Source: an uncultured Pelagibacteraceae bacterium
GTDB taxonomy: Bacteria > Pseudomonadota > Alphaproteobacteria > Pelagibacterales > Pelagibacteraceae
Length of the DNA: 64,000 bases
Reading direction: 5' to 3'
Assembly: GCA_902597335.1 (NCBI GenBank)
Contig: CACJXK010000001.1
Span: forward strand, 186,001-250,000
In this document: positions 41,891-50,941 of the stretch, piece by piece
Layout of the letters: the number at the start of each line of letters is the position of its first letter
Numbering within the stretch: the stretch's first letter is position 1
Notes under the pieces: generated by a model
What the model saw: only the letters and a program-made list of their open reading frames with translations
Databases searched by the model: none
Told to the model about the DNA's origin: nothing
Translations under genes and position numbers: made by a program

Positions 41891-42625
41891 ATGCAGAAAA
41901 ATGTTCAAAAAATGACTATTGATTATTCACCAAATTTCGATCTTAAAAAAAGAGATAAAAATAAAATAAAATACTTAATTTTTCATTACACAGGAATGAC
42001 AAATGACAGATCAGCTATTAAAAAACTAACAAGTTTTAATTCTAATGTAAGTTGTCATTACTATATAACCAGGTCAGGCAAAATTATTCATATGGTTCCA
42101 GATTTATATATAGCTTGGCATGCGGGTATATCAAGTTGGGGAAAACATGTTTCTTTAAATAAATATTCAATAGGTATAGAAATCTCAAATCCAGGTCATG
42201 AACATGGTTACAGAAAATTTAATAAAAATCAGATACAAACTTTAATTAAGATTTCAAAAAAAATAATTAAAAAATATAAAATTAACAAAAAAAATATTTT
42301 AGGTCACTCAGATATTGCCCCTTTAAGAAAAAAAGATCCAGGAGAAAAATTTCCTTGGAAATTTCTTCACAAAAATAGAATTGGAATTTGGCATAATTTA
42401 AATTCAAAAAATATTAAAAATTTAAGAGGCAAAATATCAGGTTTTCATTTAAGAAATTTTTCAAATTTTTTGAAAAGAATTGGATATAGAATTGAATATT
42501 CTAATGGCAGACAATTAAAAAGACTAACTCAAATTTTTCAAACGAGATTTAGGCCTGAGCTAATTAATGGAAAATGTGATTTAGAATGTTATGAAATAGC
42601 AAAATCCCTTAAAAATATTAAATAA
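41891..42625 (+). CDS. AmpD-type N-acetylmuramoyl-L-alanine amidase
   Basis: 244 aa. Amidase_2 zinc-site motifs: LIFHYTGM (first His), SCHYYITRSGKIIHMVPDLYIAWHAGISSWG, SIGIEISNPG and NILGHSDIAPLRKKDPGEKFPW (second His and Asp). The C-terminal ~65 residues (FSNFLKRIGYRIEYSNGRQLKRLTQIFQTRFRPELINGKCD) resemble a peptidoglycan-binding domain. No signal peptide is visible, consistent with cytoplasmic muropeptide recycling as for AmpD, although AmiD-like envelope enzymes share the fold. It is followed 40 bp later by rnpB. Confidence 0.9.
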   Translation: MQKNVQKMTIDYSPNFDLKKRDKNKIKYLIFHYTGMTNDRSAIKKLTSFNSNVSCHYYITRSGKIIHMVPDLYIAWHAGISSWGKHVSLNKYSIGIEISNPGHEHGYRKFNKNQIQTLIKISKKIIKKYKINKKNILGHSDIAPLRKKDPGEKFPWKFLHKNRIGIWHNLNSKNIKNLRGKISGFHLRNFSNFLKRIGYRIEYSNGRQLKRLTQIFQTRFRPELINGKCDLECYEIAKSLKNIK

Positions 42626-42652
42626 TAAATAATTGAATTTTATTAAAAAATT

Positions 42653-42658
42653 TATATT
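42653..42658 (+). promoter_or_regulatory. Putative -10 element of rnpB
   Basis: TATATT at 42653-42658 lies 7-8 bases before the predicted 5' end of RNase P RNA, the expected distance. No -35 at a normal spacing is evident (TTGAAT upstream gives a spacer of only 14). Confidence 0.35.
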
Positions 42659-42664
42659 GTCCAT

Positions 42665-43024
42665 GAGCCAGATAAAAGACTTATCGCTTTAATATATTAA
42701 AGAGGAAAGTCCGGGCTCTACAAAGACACAGTGCCAGTTAATGGCTGGCGGGGGCGACCCTAGGGATAGTGCCACAGAAAATAAACCGCCTTATCAAGGC
42801 AAGGGTGAAAAGGTGTGGTAAGAGCACACCGGCTAAGTTGGTAACAACTAGCGCATGGAAAACCCCACTGAGAGCAAGACTGAGTAGAGATGACAAAGTT
42901 AGAAATAACAAAAAGCAGTCTTTGGCTAGTCATCTGGGTTAGTTGCTTGAGCCTTAAAGTGATTTAAGGCCTAGAGAAATGGTAAGTTTAAATGACAGAA
43001 CCCGGCTTATATTTTATCTGGCAA
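42665..43024 (+). ncRNA. rnpB: RNase P RNA, bacterial type A
   Basis: No ORF covers this stretch, and it carries the universally conserved RNase P RNA blocks. GAGGAAAGTCCGGGCTC (CR I) occurs near the 5' end, followed by ACAGAAAATAAACCGCC and GGTAAGAGCACACCGG (CR II/III). ACAGAACCCGGCTTAT (CR V/P4 3' strand) lies near the 3' end. P1 is formed by GCCAGATAAAA at the 5' end pairing with TTTTATCTGGC at the 3' end, which sets the boundaries to within a few bases. It is the ribozyme that matures tRNA 5' ends. Confidence 0.96.
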
Positions 43025-43130
43025 AATTCTAATTTTATAATTTTTATATCACACCAGATTTTATAATTTTCTGTTTTCTATTGCTATAAATTTGGAACAA
43101 ATCAAGAATATCTGTTTATAATATTAGGTA

Positions 43131-43159
43131 TTGACGATTATATTTAAAACCCATAATAT
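43131..43159 (+). promoter_or_regulatory. Strong sigma-70 promoter of the mraZ-ftsZ dcw cluster
   Basis: TTGACG (43131-43136), a 17 bp spacer and TAATAT (43154-43159). Transcription would start near 43166, about 27 bases before the mraZ ATG. It is among the best promoter matches noted in the window and the only evident one for the long dcw operon. The -10 lies within the MraZ box array. Confidence 0.65.
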
Positions 43160-43174
43160 CCCATATTATCCCAA
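43149..43174 (+). promoter_or_regulatory. Putative MraZ operator: three CCCA boxes at 10-bp spacing
   Basis: CCCA occurs at 43150-43153, 43160-43163 and 43170-43173, i.e. three NCCCA (TGGGN on the other strand) direct repeats separated by 5 bp. This is the arrangement known for E. coli MraZ, which binds TGGG direct repeats upstream of its own gene and represses the mra promoter. The first spacer contains the -10 box, so binding should block RNA polymerase. Confidence 0.65.
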
Positions 43175-43192
43175 ATATGGAATTTATGGATT

Positions 43193-43648
43193 ATGTTTTT
43201 ATCTACTTACGAAAACAAATTGGACAAAAAAGGAAGGGTGTCAGTGCCTGCTAGCTTTAGGAGTTACCTTTCCAATATGGGATATAATGGAATTATATGT
43301 TTTCCATCATTTAATAATCAATCTATCGAGGCTTGGCCTCAAGATAGAATTGAAGCAATTTCAAATGCAATAGACTCATTAAATCCATTTGAAGATAAGA
43401 AAGATTATTTCGCAACCGCAATATTATCAGAAAGTATTAATTTACAATTTGATAGCGAGGGTAGAATTCTGATCACAGAAAAATTATTAAAACACGCAAA
43501 AATAAAAAATAGCATGTTATTTGTTGGCCAAGGAAAAACTTTCCAAATATGGGAACCGACAATTTTTGAAAAATTTAGGGTCACTGCTAGAAAAAAATCT
43601 AACATAAATAGGGCTAACCTTAAATGGGAGCAAAAACTTAATAACTAA
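43193..43648 (+). CDS. mraZ: Transcriptional regulator MraZ
   Basis: 151 aa, two AbrB-like MraZ half-domains. The N-terminus FLSTYENKLDKKGRVSVPASFRSYL carries the DxKGRxxxPxxFR motif; the second half reads LNLQFDSEGRILITEKLLKHAKI. MraZ forms ring oligomers that bind TGGG repeats upstream of its own gene. The ATG at 43193 starts the conserved N-terminus; the overlapping ORF from 43131 in another frame is a shadow. Head gene of the dcw cluster, 11 bp before ftsZ. Confidence 0.96.
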   Translation: MFLSTYENKLDKKGRVSVPASFRSYLSNMGYNGIICFPSFNNQSIEAWPQDRIEAISNAIDSLNPFEDKKDYFATAILSESINLQFDSEGRILITEKLLKHAKIKNSMLFVGQGKTFQIWEPTIFEKFRVTARKKSNINRANLKWEQKLNN

Positions 43649-43649
43649 A

Positions 43650-43656
43650 CGGGGGA
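43650..43656 (+). promoter_or_regulatory. Unusually strong Shine-Dalgarno of ftsZ
   Basis: CGGGGGA at 43650-43656 ends 3 bases before the ftsZ ATG (43660). Most genes in this window have A/T-only leaders, so a run of five G stands out. It may secure high translation of FtsZ, the most abundant divisome protein. The spacing is a little short for the classical GGAGG alignment. Confidence 0.5.
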
Positions 43657-43659
43657 TAA

Positions 43660-45114
43660 ATGACAATTAATTTTAAAGCACCAGATATAAAAGAGTTGAA
43701 ACCAAGAATACTAGTTCTTGGAATTGGAGGCGCGGGAGGTAATGCCATTAATGGAATGATAGAAGCTGGTTTGCAGGGGGTAGAGTTCATAGCTGTAAAC
43801 ACAGATGCACAAGACTTGAGATTAAGTCACGCACAAACAAAAATTCAAATGGGTTTGAATTTGACAAAAGGTCTAGGTGCTGGAGCAAAATTGGATATTG
43901 GTGAAGCCGCAGCAGATGAGTCTTTGAATGAGATAGTAAATGTTCTTCAAGGTGCAAATATGGTTTTCATAACTGCAGGAATGGGTGGTGGAACTGGGAC
44001 CGGTGCTGCACATGTTATTGCCCGAGCTGCTAAAGAACTTAACATTCTAACTATTGGAGTAGTTACTTTACCTTTTTTATATGAAGGTCCTTCTAGAATG
44101 AGAAAAGCAAATCAAGGTCTTGAAGAATTAAGAAAACATGTGGATACCATTATTGTAGTTCCAAATCAAAATTTATTTAAGATTGCTAGTGAACAAACAA
44201 CTTTTGAAGAGTCTTTTGAGCTTTCAAATGATGTACTCCTTCATGGAGTCCAGAGTATTACAGATTTAATGGTAAGACCTGGATTAATAAATTTAGATTT
44301 TGCTGATGTTGAAACTGTAATGAGTTCAATGGGTAAAGCTATGATGGGAACTGGTCAAGCTGAAGGTGAAGGAAGAGCGGTTAAAGCTGCTGAGATGGCC
44401 ATAAATAATCCATTGATAGATGATTATACACTAAAAGGAGCAAAAGGATTGCTTGTAAATATCACTGGCGGAAAAGACCTTAAGCTTTTTGAGGTTGATG
44501 AGGCTGTTAATAAAGTAAGAGCAGAGGTAGATCCAGATGCAGAACTCATAATTGGAGCAATAACTGACGAGAGTTTAGATGGATTAATGAGAGTTTCGAT
44601 TGTTGCTACATCTTTAGATGGTCAGCAACCTGAACCAAAATCAGTTATTAATATGGTTCACAGAATACAAAACAGAAACCCTGGCTATTCAGACTTTTCT
44701 AATCAGGCCTCTAGTCAATCATTCAGTTTTTCTAATCAAAATAGTTCAATAATGACCAATGGCGCAAACGCACTTAAAATTGAAGAAGATGTGAGAGCTG
44801 AAACTGAAAGTCAAGATGCATCCACAACAAATGCTTCTGAGAAAGTTGAAAGCTCAGCAATTGTTGAGGAGGAAATCAACTCTGTTGAAGGTCAAATATC
44901 TAATGTTTCTGAACAATCGATTGAAACACAAGAAATTGAAAATTCTCCATCAAATGGACTAGAGAACTTTAATTTTGATGAAGAAACACCTGAACTTTTT
45001 AACTCTGATGGAGAAACTGACGATCAATCTTCTTTAACACCAGAAATAAGTGAAACGAAAGAAGAAGAGGATGATTTAGAAATTCCAGCATTTTTGAGAA
45101 GACAAAAAAATTAA
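43660..45114 (+). CDS. ftsZ: Cell division protein FtsZ
   Basis: 484 aa tubulin-like GTPase. Motifs: [17 protein letters not shown], the tubulin signature [19 protein letters not shown] (about residue 107), [32 protein letters not shown] and [25 protein letters not shown] (T7 loop with the catalytic Asp). A long acidic linker follows (~330-465), then the conserved C-terminal peptide [14 protein letters not shown], which binds FtsA and others. It polymerises into the Z-ring. Its place between mraZ (11 bp) and rsmH (18 bp) is unusual: the standard position is after ftsA, which here is followed by lpxC instead. Confidence 0.98.
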   Translation: MTINFKAPDIKELKPRILVLGIGGAGGNAINGMIEAGLQGVEFIAVNTDAQDLRLSHAQTKIQMGLNLTKGLGAGAKLDIGEAAADESLNEIVNVLQGANMVFITAGMGGGTGTGAAHVIARAAKELNILTIGVVTLPFLYEGPSRMRKANQGLEELRKHVDTIIVVPNQNLFKIASEQTTFEESFELSNDVLLHGVQSITDLMVRPGLINLDFADVETVMSSMGKAMMGTGQAEGEGRAVKAAEMAINNPLIDDYTLKGAKGLLVNITGGKDLKLFEVDEAVNKVRAEVDPDAELIIGAITDESLDGLMRVSIVATSLDGQQPEPKSVINMVHRIQNRNPGYSDFSNQASSQSFSFSNQNSSIMTNGANALKIEEDVRAETESQDASTTNASEKVESSAIVEEEINSVEGQISNVSEQSIETQEIENSPSNGLENFNFDEETPELFNSDGETDDQSSLTPEISETKEEEDDLEIPAFLRRQKN

Positions 45115-45132
45115 TGTTCTTCAAAAAAATAA

Positions 45133-46128
45133 ATGAATGCCACCATAAATCTGGAAAACAAACATTTTCCAGTTCTGCTAAATGAATTAATTAGCATTAT
45201 TTCCCCTCTTTATGGTGGCACATTTATCGACTGCACTTTTGGACAAGGCGGATACTCAAAAAAAATTCTAGAAAATAAACAAAATAATATAATTGCAATA
45301 GATCGAGACAAAGATGTTTTGATCAGTGCATCAAAATTTGAAAAAAATTATAGTAATAGGTTCAAATTTTATAACATTAAATTTTCTAAATTAAATAAAA
45401 TAAAACTAAAAAATAATGATCTAAAAGGTGTAATTTTTGATTTAGGGTACTCTATTAACCAAATAAAAAATTCTAAAAAAGGATTATCATTTAATGATAA
45501 AGGTAAACTAGATATGAGAATGGGAATAAATGATTTTTCAGCAAACGATTTTATATCTAGTATGGGTGAAAATAATCTTTCAAGAGTTTTTAAAATATTT
45601 GGTGATGAAAAATATTCAAAAAAAATTGCTAGAGAAATTGTCAAAACAAGAAAATTTAAAACTATTAAAACTGAGGATTTGGTGCAAATTGTAGATAGTG
45701 TAAAAAAATTCAAAAAAACAAAAATTCATAACTCAACTAAAATTTTTCAAGCATTAAGAATTTTAGTGAATAAAGAAATTAGCGAATTAATAAATGCTTT
45801 GATAAACTCGTTTCACTTAATTCCTATTGGTGGTGTAATTGCTGTAGTTACTTTTCATTCAATAGAGGATAAAATTGTTAAATTTTTTTTTAAGCATTAT
45901 TCGGAGGAAAGAAATTCTTCCAGATATATGCCAAACAAAGAAAAATCAAAAAAATGTTTCAAATTATTAAATAAAAAACCAATTTTACCTAGCTTTAAAG
46001 AGGTGAGCCAAAATCCACCATCAAGATCTGCCAAACTTAGGTATGCAATAAAAATAAACCAAGAATGTAATTTTAATGATCTTAAGGAAAAATTTAAATA
46101 TCTGACTGATGTTGAGGAGTTAAGATAA
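45133..46128 (+). CDS. rsmH: 16S rRNA (cytosine-1402-N4)-methyltransferase
   Basis: 331 aa. HFPVLLNELISIISPLYGGTFIDCTFGQGGYSKKILE is the SAM motif I region, then GVIFDLGYSINQIKNSKKGLSF, LDMRMG (DMRM motif) and TFHSIEDKIVKFFFKHYS; the C-terminus has PPSRSAKLRYA. RsmH (MraW) methylates C1402 in the ribosomal P site. Classic dcw position except that ftsZ separates it from mraZ. 4 bp to ftsL. Confidence 0.97.
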   Translation: MNATINLENKHFPVLLNELISIISPLYGGTFIDCTFGQGGYSKKILENKQNNIIAIDRDKDVLISASKFEKNYSNRFKFYNIKFSKLNKIKLKNNDLKGVIFDLGYSINQIKNSKKGLSFNDKGKLDMRMGINDFSANDFISSMGENNLSRVFKIFGDEKYSKKIAREIVKTRKFKTIKTEDLVQIVDSVKKFKKTKIHNSTKIFQALRILVNKEISELINALINSFHLIPIGGVIAVVTFHSIEDKIVKFFFKHYSEERNSSRYMPNKEKSKKCFKLLNKKPILPSFKEVSQNPPSRSAKLRYAIKINQECNFNDLKEKFKYLTDVEELR

Positions 46129-46132
46129 TTTA

Positions 46133-46438
46133 ATGAAAAAAATATTTTTTTTTACCCCAATAATAATTCTCATTTTTGCAACAACATTAACAAAAAACTC
46201 AACCAAAAAACTTGATAAAAAAATTTTTGAAATTAACGAAAATATAAGAATTTTGGAGGATCGTTATGAGCTCACTTTACTTGATTATAATATCCTAACC
46301 TCACCAAAAAAATTAATCGAGTATCAACAATTTTATTTTGAGGAAAAATTCATACAAAAAAAAATAGAAAATTTGAACACAATTACAATTGTAAATGATA
46401 AATTAAAAGTAGAGAAAATGGTTAATATTGATGAGTGA
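46133..46438 (+). CDS. ftsL: FtsL-like division protein
   Basis: 101 aa bitopic protein: a hydrophobic N-terminal segment (IFFFTPIIILIFATTL) and then a periplasmic coiled coil (LDKKIFEINENIRILEDRYELTLLDYNILTSPKKLIEYQQFYF). The SP-x-x-L/I motif resembles the conserved end of FtsL. The sequence is too short and diverged for homology by eye alone; the call rests on topology and the position between rsmH and ftsI. FtsL bridges FtsB/FtsQ and activates FtsWI. Confidence 0.8.
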   Translation: MKKIFFFTPIIILIFATTLTKNSTKKLDKKIFEINENIRILEDRYELTLLDYNILTSPKKLIEYQQFYFEEKFIQKKIENLNTITIVNDKLKVEKMVNIDE

Positions 46439-48083
46439 AACAAACCAAAACTCTCAAAATTCAAATAAATATAATGAAAGCTTTTCCTTTAAAGAAAATA
46501 AGTCATATTTGAAAATATCCTTTGAGAGAATCGCGTTTATTTTTTTCGTATTTTTTATTTTGGCAGTTATTTTTTCGTCAAAAGTTATATTTCTTAGTAT
46601 TAAAAAAATTCCAGAAATTCAAAAAGTGACTAAAAAAGAGAATTTTAGATCTAGTATTTTGGATAAAGATGGAAATATTTTGGCTAAAAGTGTTCCAATT
46701 GTTAATTTAGGCATAAATCCTAATCTAGTAATTAATAAAGAAAAATTATTAATTTCTCTAAAATTAATATTTCCAAACAAAGATTTTCAAAAAGAAATTT
46801 ACGGAAAAAAATTCTTTTATATTAAAAAAAAAATAAGTCCAAAAAAACTTGAACAAGTTCTACTTTTAGGAGATAAATCATTTATTCAAGAAGATAGTAT
46901 AGCAAGAGTTTACCCTAATGGAAATTTGTTCAGCCATGTAATTGGACAAATTGATAATGATAACAATGGCATATCAGGAATTGAAAAAACTTTTGATTAT
47001 GAGCTAACAACTTCACAAGACCCTTTAAAATTAACGCTTGATAAAGAACTACAATACTTAATTAAAGAGGAGCTATCTAAATCTAGCGATATATTTAAAA
47101 ATGTTGGAAGTGCTGCAATTTTAATGGATATTAATAACGGTAACATTTTATCAATGGTTTCGCTTCCTGACTTCGACCTTAACAAAAGAGAAAAGATTAC
47201 TGATATAAAATATATTAATAGAGCAACAAAAGGTGTTTATGAATTTGGATCTGTTTTTAAAACTTTCACATTGGCAGCAGGCTTACAATACAATGTTATA
47301 GAACCAGATACAGAGTTTAAAGACCTTAAAAAAAGGATTACATGTGCAGGAAATTCTATTTCTGAATATGATGACAAAATACCATCAGATTTAACCGCAG
47401 AAGAGATTTTAATTAGATCAGGAAATATTGGTTCTGTAAGAATTGCTGAGAAGGTTGGTATAGAAAATTATAACGAGTTTTTACAAAATATTGGAATTAT
47501 ATCTAATTTAGAATTTGATATTCAGGAGGTCGGGTCAACACAGATAGGAAGATGGGGCAAATGCAAACTTGCGACAGTTTCGTTTGGCCATGGGATTGCT
47601 ACCACCTTATTACAACTTTCCAAAGCTTATTCCATTATTAGTAATGGAGGATACGATATAACCCCAACATTATTGAAAAAAGATAAATTAAAGAGACAAA
47701 GAATACTCAATGAAAATTTATCAGAAACAATTAATCCCATTCTCAGAAAAATTGTATCAACAAAAGAAGGAACAGCAGGTTTTGCAAATGTAAAAGGTTA
47801 CGAAATAGGAGGAAAAACTGGTACTGCTGATCAACCATCAGAGGGTGGTTATTCTAAAAAAAAAATAAATACTTTTGCCTCAGTTTTCCCGACATCAAAT
47901 CCTAGATTTGTATTAGTTGTAATGTTAGACGAGCCAAAAGCAAACAGAGAATTTGTCTATCATTATAGAGATGACAGATATCCATACAAAGGTAATTGGA
48001 GGAATACAGCGGGTTGGACGACTGTCTGGGTAGCAGGCCAGATAATTGATAAAATTGGGCCAATTTTAGCCACAAAATATTAA
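46431..48083 (+). CDS. ftsI: Peptidoglycan D,D-transpeptidase FtsI (PBP3)
   Basis: The ORF track uses TTG at 46428; the next codon is ATG (46431), giving 550 aa and an 8 bp overlap with ftsL. A single TM (~32-56), the pedestal domain (RSSILDKDGNILAKSVP, VYPNGNLFSHVIGQID) and the transpeptidase domain with SxxK in YEFGSVFKTF (about Ser274), SGN in RSGNIG and KTGTA in GGKTGTADQ. The usual EPGS before the catalytic Ser is EFGS here. It cross-links septal peptidoglycan with FtsW. Confidence 0.97.
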   Translation: MSETNQNSQNSNKYNESFSFKENKSYLKISFERIAFIFFVFFILAVIFSSKVIFLSIKKIPEIQKVTKKENFRSSILDKDGNILAKSVPIVNLGINPNLVINKEKLLISLKLIFPNKDFQKEIYGKKFFYIKKKISPKKLEQVLLLGDKSFIQEDSIARVYPNGNLFSHVIGQIDNDNNGISGIEKTFDYELTTSQDPLKLTLDKELQYLIKEELSKSSDIFKNVGSAAILMDINNGNILSMVSLPDFDLNKREKITDIKYINRATKGVYEFGSVFKTFTLAAGLQYNVIEPDTEFKDLKKRITCAGNSISEYDDKIPSDLTAEEILIRSGNIGSVRIAEKVGIENYNEFLQNIGIISNLEFDIQEVGSTQIGRWGKCKLATVSFGHGIATTLLQLSKAYSIISNGGYDITPTLLKKDKLKRQRILNENLSETINPILRKIVSTKEGTAGFANVKGYEIGGKTGTADQPSEGGYSKKKINTFASVFPTSNPRFVLVVMLDEPKANREFVYHYRDDRYPYKGNWRNTAGWTTVWVAGQIIDKIGPILATKY

Positions 48084-48094
48084 GAGCGTAAATC

Positions 48095-50941
48095 ATGTTA
48101 TTGAAAGATTACTTTCCAAACTTAAATAAAAAATATCATAGAGTAAGTTTTAAAGGAATAGCCTTTAACTCTAAAAAAATTAAAAAAGGATATATTTTTT
48201 TTGCATTTAAAGGAAATAATACAAATGGAAATTTATTTATTAATGATGCAATAAAAAATGGATCAAAAATAATAATTTCTGACAAATTAAAAAAAAATGG
48301 TTGGAAAAAAGATATTTTATTCTTAAGATTTAAATACCCTAGAAAATTACTAGCTTTATTTAGTTCAAGAATTTTCAATAAAAAACCAAATAACTTAATA
48401 GCAGTTACTGGAACAAATGGAAAATCTTCAGTAGCAAATTTTTATTTCCAAATTGCAAGTTTAAATAAAGTAAAGGCAGCCTCAATTGGAACATTAGGAA
48501 TTAACGGTTTGAATATAAAAAAAAATTTTACAAATACTACTTTTGATCCAATTGAAATAAATAATATTTTACAAAAATTAAAACAAAAAAAAATTGAGAA
48601 TGTTATTTTGGAAGCATCAAGTCATGGATTGAATCAGAATAGATTGTATGGATTAAAATTTGATATTGGTATATTTACAAATTTATCAAGAGATCATTTA
48701 GATTACCACAAAACATTTCAAAATTATTTTAACTCAAAGTTAATATTATTCAGGCAATTGATGAAAAAAAATTCATGCGCCATTTACGATAATGACTTAA
48801 AAATTGCCTCAAATTTAAATAGAATTATAAAATCAAATAATATAAAAAAATTTACAATAGGAAGTACTAATTCAAGTTTTAAAATACTAGAACATCAATT
48901 TTTGAAAGATGAACAGAAAGTAATATTTAAATTTAACAATAAGAAATATTCCTTTTCAACAAAATTAATTGGAAGAGTTCAAATTAAAAATTTACTAACG
49001 GCTATTGTAGCAGCAATGAATAGTAATATATCATTAGAAAAAATTTTAAAAATCACTCAAAAAATTAAACCAGTAAATGGCAGGTTAGAAAAAATTGGAA
49101 GACTTAACAATAATGGAATTGTCATTCTTGATTATGCACATACACCTGATGCTTTAGAAACCTGCATAAAAGATATTAAGGAACAATTTAAATTAAGAAA
49201 AATTAATTTAGTATTTGGATGTGGAGGTGACAGAGACAAACCTAAAAGAAAAACAATGGGCATAATTGCCAATAAATACTGTAACAAAATCTATTTAACA
49301 GATGACAATCCAAGAAATGAAGATCCAAAAATAATAAGAAGAGATATAAAATCTAATATCTTAAAAAATAAATTATTAGAGATTCCCTCAAGAGAAAGAG
49401 CAATAAAATCAGCGATTCTGGATATTAAGTCTGATGAGGTAGTTATTATTGCAGGTAAAGGGCATGAGATCTACCAAGAATATACTTCTAAAAAATACTT
49501 TTCAGATAAGAATTGTATCCAAAAATATATTAAAGAGAAAAATAAAACTTTAAACAAGAATTGGAAGTCTAATATTATTTCAGAAGTCACAAAAAAAAAA
49601 ATTGGAAAAAATATTAAGATTAACGAAGCTTCAATTGACTCAAGAAAAATAAAAAAAAATAATATTTTCTTTGGCATTAAAGGAAAAAATTTCGATGGTA
49701 ATAAATTTGTTGGTCAAGCTTCACGAAATGGGGCATCAATCTCAGTCATTGAAGGCAAATTCAAGAATAATATCAAAAATAAAATATATGTTAAAAATTC
49801 TTTAAAAATATTTTCTGAAAGTGCTAAATTAGTTAGAATATCATCCAGTATTTCTTCTGTAGCAATCACGGGATCTGCGGGCAAAACTTCCTTAAAGGAG
49901 ATGCTGGGTCAAATGATAAGTAAATTATGTCAAACATCTTATTCAAAAAAATCTTTTAATAATAAATATGGGGTCCCAATTTCTTTATTTAATATAAATG
50001 AGGGAGATAAAATAGGTATCTTCGAAGTAGGGATGAATAAAAAAGGAGAAATTGACTTTCTGACTAAAAGTATATTGCCTAACATTGGAGTAATTACAAA
50101 CATATCTTATGCTCACATTGAAAATTTTAAAAATTTAAATAGTATAGCTCAAGCCAAATCAGAAATAATAAATAATATAGTAGAAAATGGAACAATCATA
50201 TTGAATGCCGATGATCAATTTTTTAACTTTTTTAAATTAAAAGCTAAAAAAAAAAATTTAAAAATAATTTCTTTTGGAATAAAAAAAAATTCGAATTTAC
50301 GTTTATTAAAAATAAAAAATGAAGAAAATAATTGTATTCTTTTCATTAATTACAATAATTCAAATTTAGTATTTTCAATTAAAAAAAATTTAGAAAATTA
50401 TATTTATAATATTTTATCAACTTTAGCTGTAATTTCAGTTTTCTTCGATTTGCATCAATTGAATAAATTTTTTTTCAATGACTATAAATTTCCAGAGGGA
50501 AGAGGGGATACAAAATTAATTAATTTAAAAGGAAAAAAAATTAATTTTATTGATGAGAGTTATAATTCTAATCCCTTATCTCTAAAGTTCGCTTTAAGTA
50601 AACTAAATAATTTAAATGCTAATTCAAAAAGAAAATTCATTTTATTAGGAGATATGTTAGAACTTGGCAAATATTCTAAAAAATTTCACAGGAAAGCTGC
50701 TGAATTTATTAATCATACTAAAATTGATAAAGTTTATGTTTACGGCAAAGATGTAATCGAAACATTTAACAAAATTAGACCACAAAAAAGAGGAAAAATA
50801 TTAAATTCAAAAAAGGATATATATAATTTTATGATAAAAGACATTAAGAATGGCGAATATCTTATGATCAAAGGTTCAAATTCAACTGGATTAAATAGAA
50901 TAAGTCAAAATTTGAAAAATGGTAAGCTAAATGCTTTTTAG
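48095..50941 (+). CDS. murEF: MurE-MurF fusion: UDP-MurNAc-tripeptide synthetase / tripeptide-D-Ala-D-Ala ligase
   Basis: 948 aa single open frame with two complete Mur ligases. The MurE half (1-~485) has AVTGTNGKSSVANF at ~103, LEASSHGLNQNRL, DYAHTPDALE and TDDNPRNEDP; DNPR indicates meso-diaminopimelate specificity. It ends in VIIAGKGHEIYQEY. The MurF half (~486-948) starts with its own substrate-binding motif EASIDSRKIKKNNIFFGIKG and has AITGSAGKTSLKEML at ~589, EVGMNKKGEI, DESYNSNPLSL and LGDMLELG. The fusion would perform two consecutive steps on one polypeptide. The stop overlaps mraY by 11 bp. Codon and base use match the neighbours. Confidence 0.95.
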   Translation: MLLKDYFPNLNKKYHRVSFKGIAFNSKKIKKGYIFFAFKGNNTNGNLFINDAIKNGSKIIISDKLKKNGWKKDILFLRFKYPRKLLALFSSRIFNKKPNNLIAVTGTNGKSSVANFYFQIASLNKVKAASIGTLGINGLNIKKNFTNTTFDPIEINNILQKLKQKKIENVILEASSHGLNQNRLYGLKFDIGIFTNLSRDHLDYHKTFQNYFNSKLILFRQLMKKNSCAIYDNDLKIASNLNRIIKSNNIKKFTIGSTNSSFKILEHQFLKDEQKVIFKFNNKKYSFSTKLIGRVQIKNLLTAIVAAMNSNISLEKILKITQKIKPVNGRLEKIGRLNNNGIVILDYAHTPDALETCIKDIKEQFKLRKINLVFGCGGDRDKPKRKTMGIIANKYCNKIYLTDDNPRNEDPKIIRRDIKSNILKNKLLEIPSRERAIKSAILDIKSDEVVIIAGKGHEIYQEYTSKKYFSDKNCIQKYIKEKNKTLNKNWKSNIISEVTKKKIGKNIKINEASIDSRKIKKNNIFFGIKGKNFDGNKFVGQASRNGASISVIEGKFKNNIKNKIYVKNSLKIFSESAKLVRISSSISSVAITGSAGKTSLKEMLGQMISKLCQTSYSKKSFNNKYGVPISLFNINEGDKIGIFEVGMNKKGEIDFLTKSILPNIGVITNISYAHIENFKNLNSIAQAKSEIINNIVENGTIILNADDQFFNFFKLKAKKKNLKIISFGIKKNSNLRLLKIKNEENNCILFINYNNSNLVFSIKKNLENYIYNILSTLAVISVFFDLHQLNKFFFNDYKFPEGRGDTKLINLKGKKINFIDESYNSNPLSLKFALSKLNNLNANSKRKFILLGDMLELGKYSKKFHRKAAEFINHTKIDKVYVYGKDVIETFNKIRPQKRGKILNSKKDIYNFMIKDIKNGEYLMIKGSNSTGLNRISQNLKNGKLNAF

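Noticed and set aside
43025-43130. Possible small gene or riboswitch between rnpB and the mraZ promoter
   Set aside because: Only about 105 bp of A/T-rich DNA with no ORF of note, no conserved riboswitch core and no strong hairpin.
43131-43373. ORF of 80 aa starting before mraZ in another frame
   Set aside because: It uses the TTG of the -35 box as start and overlaps mraZ in a different frame; mraZ has clear family motifs.
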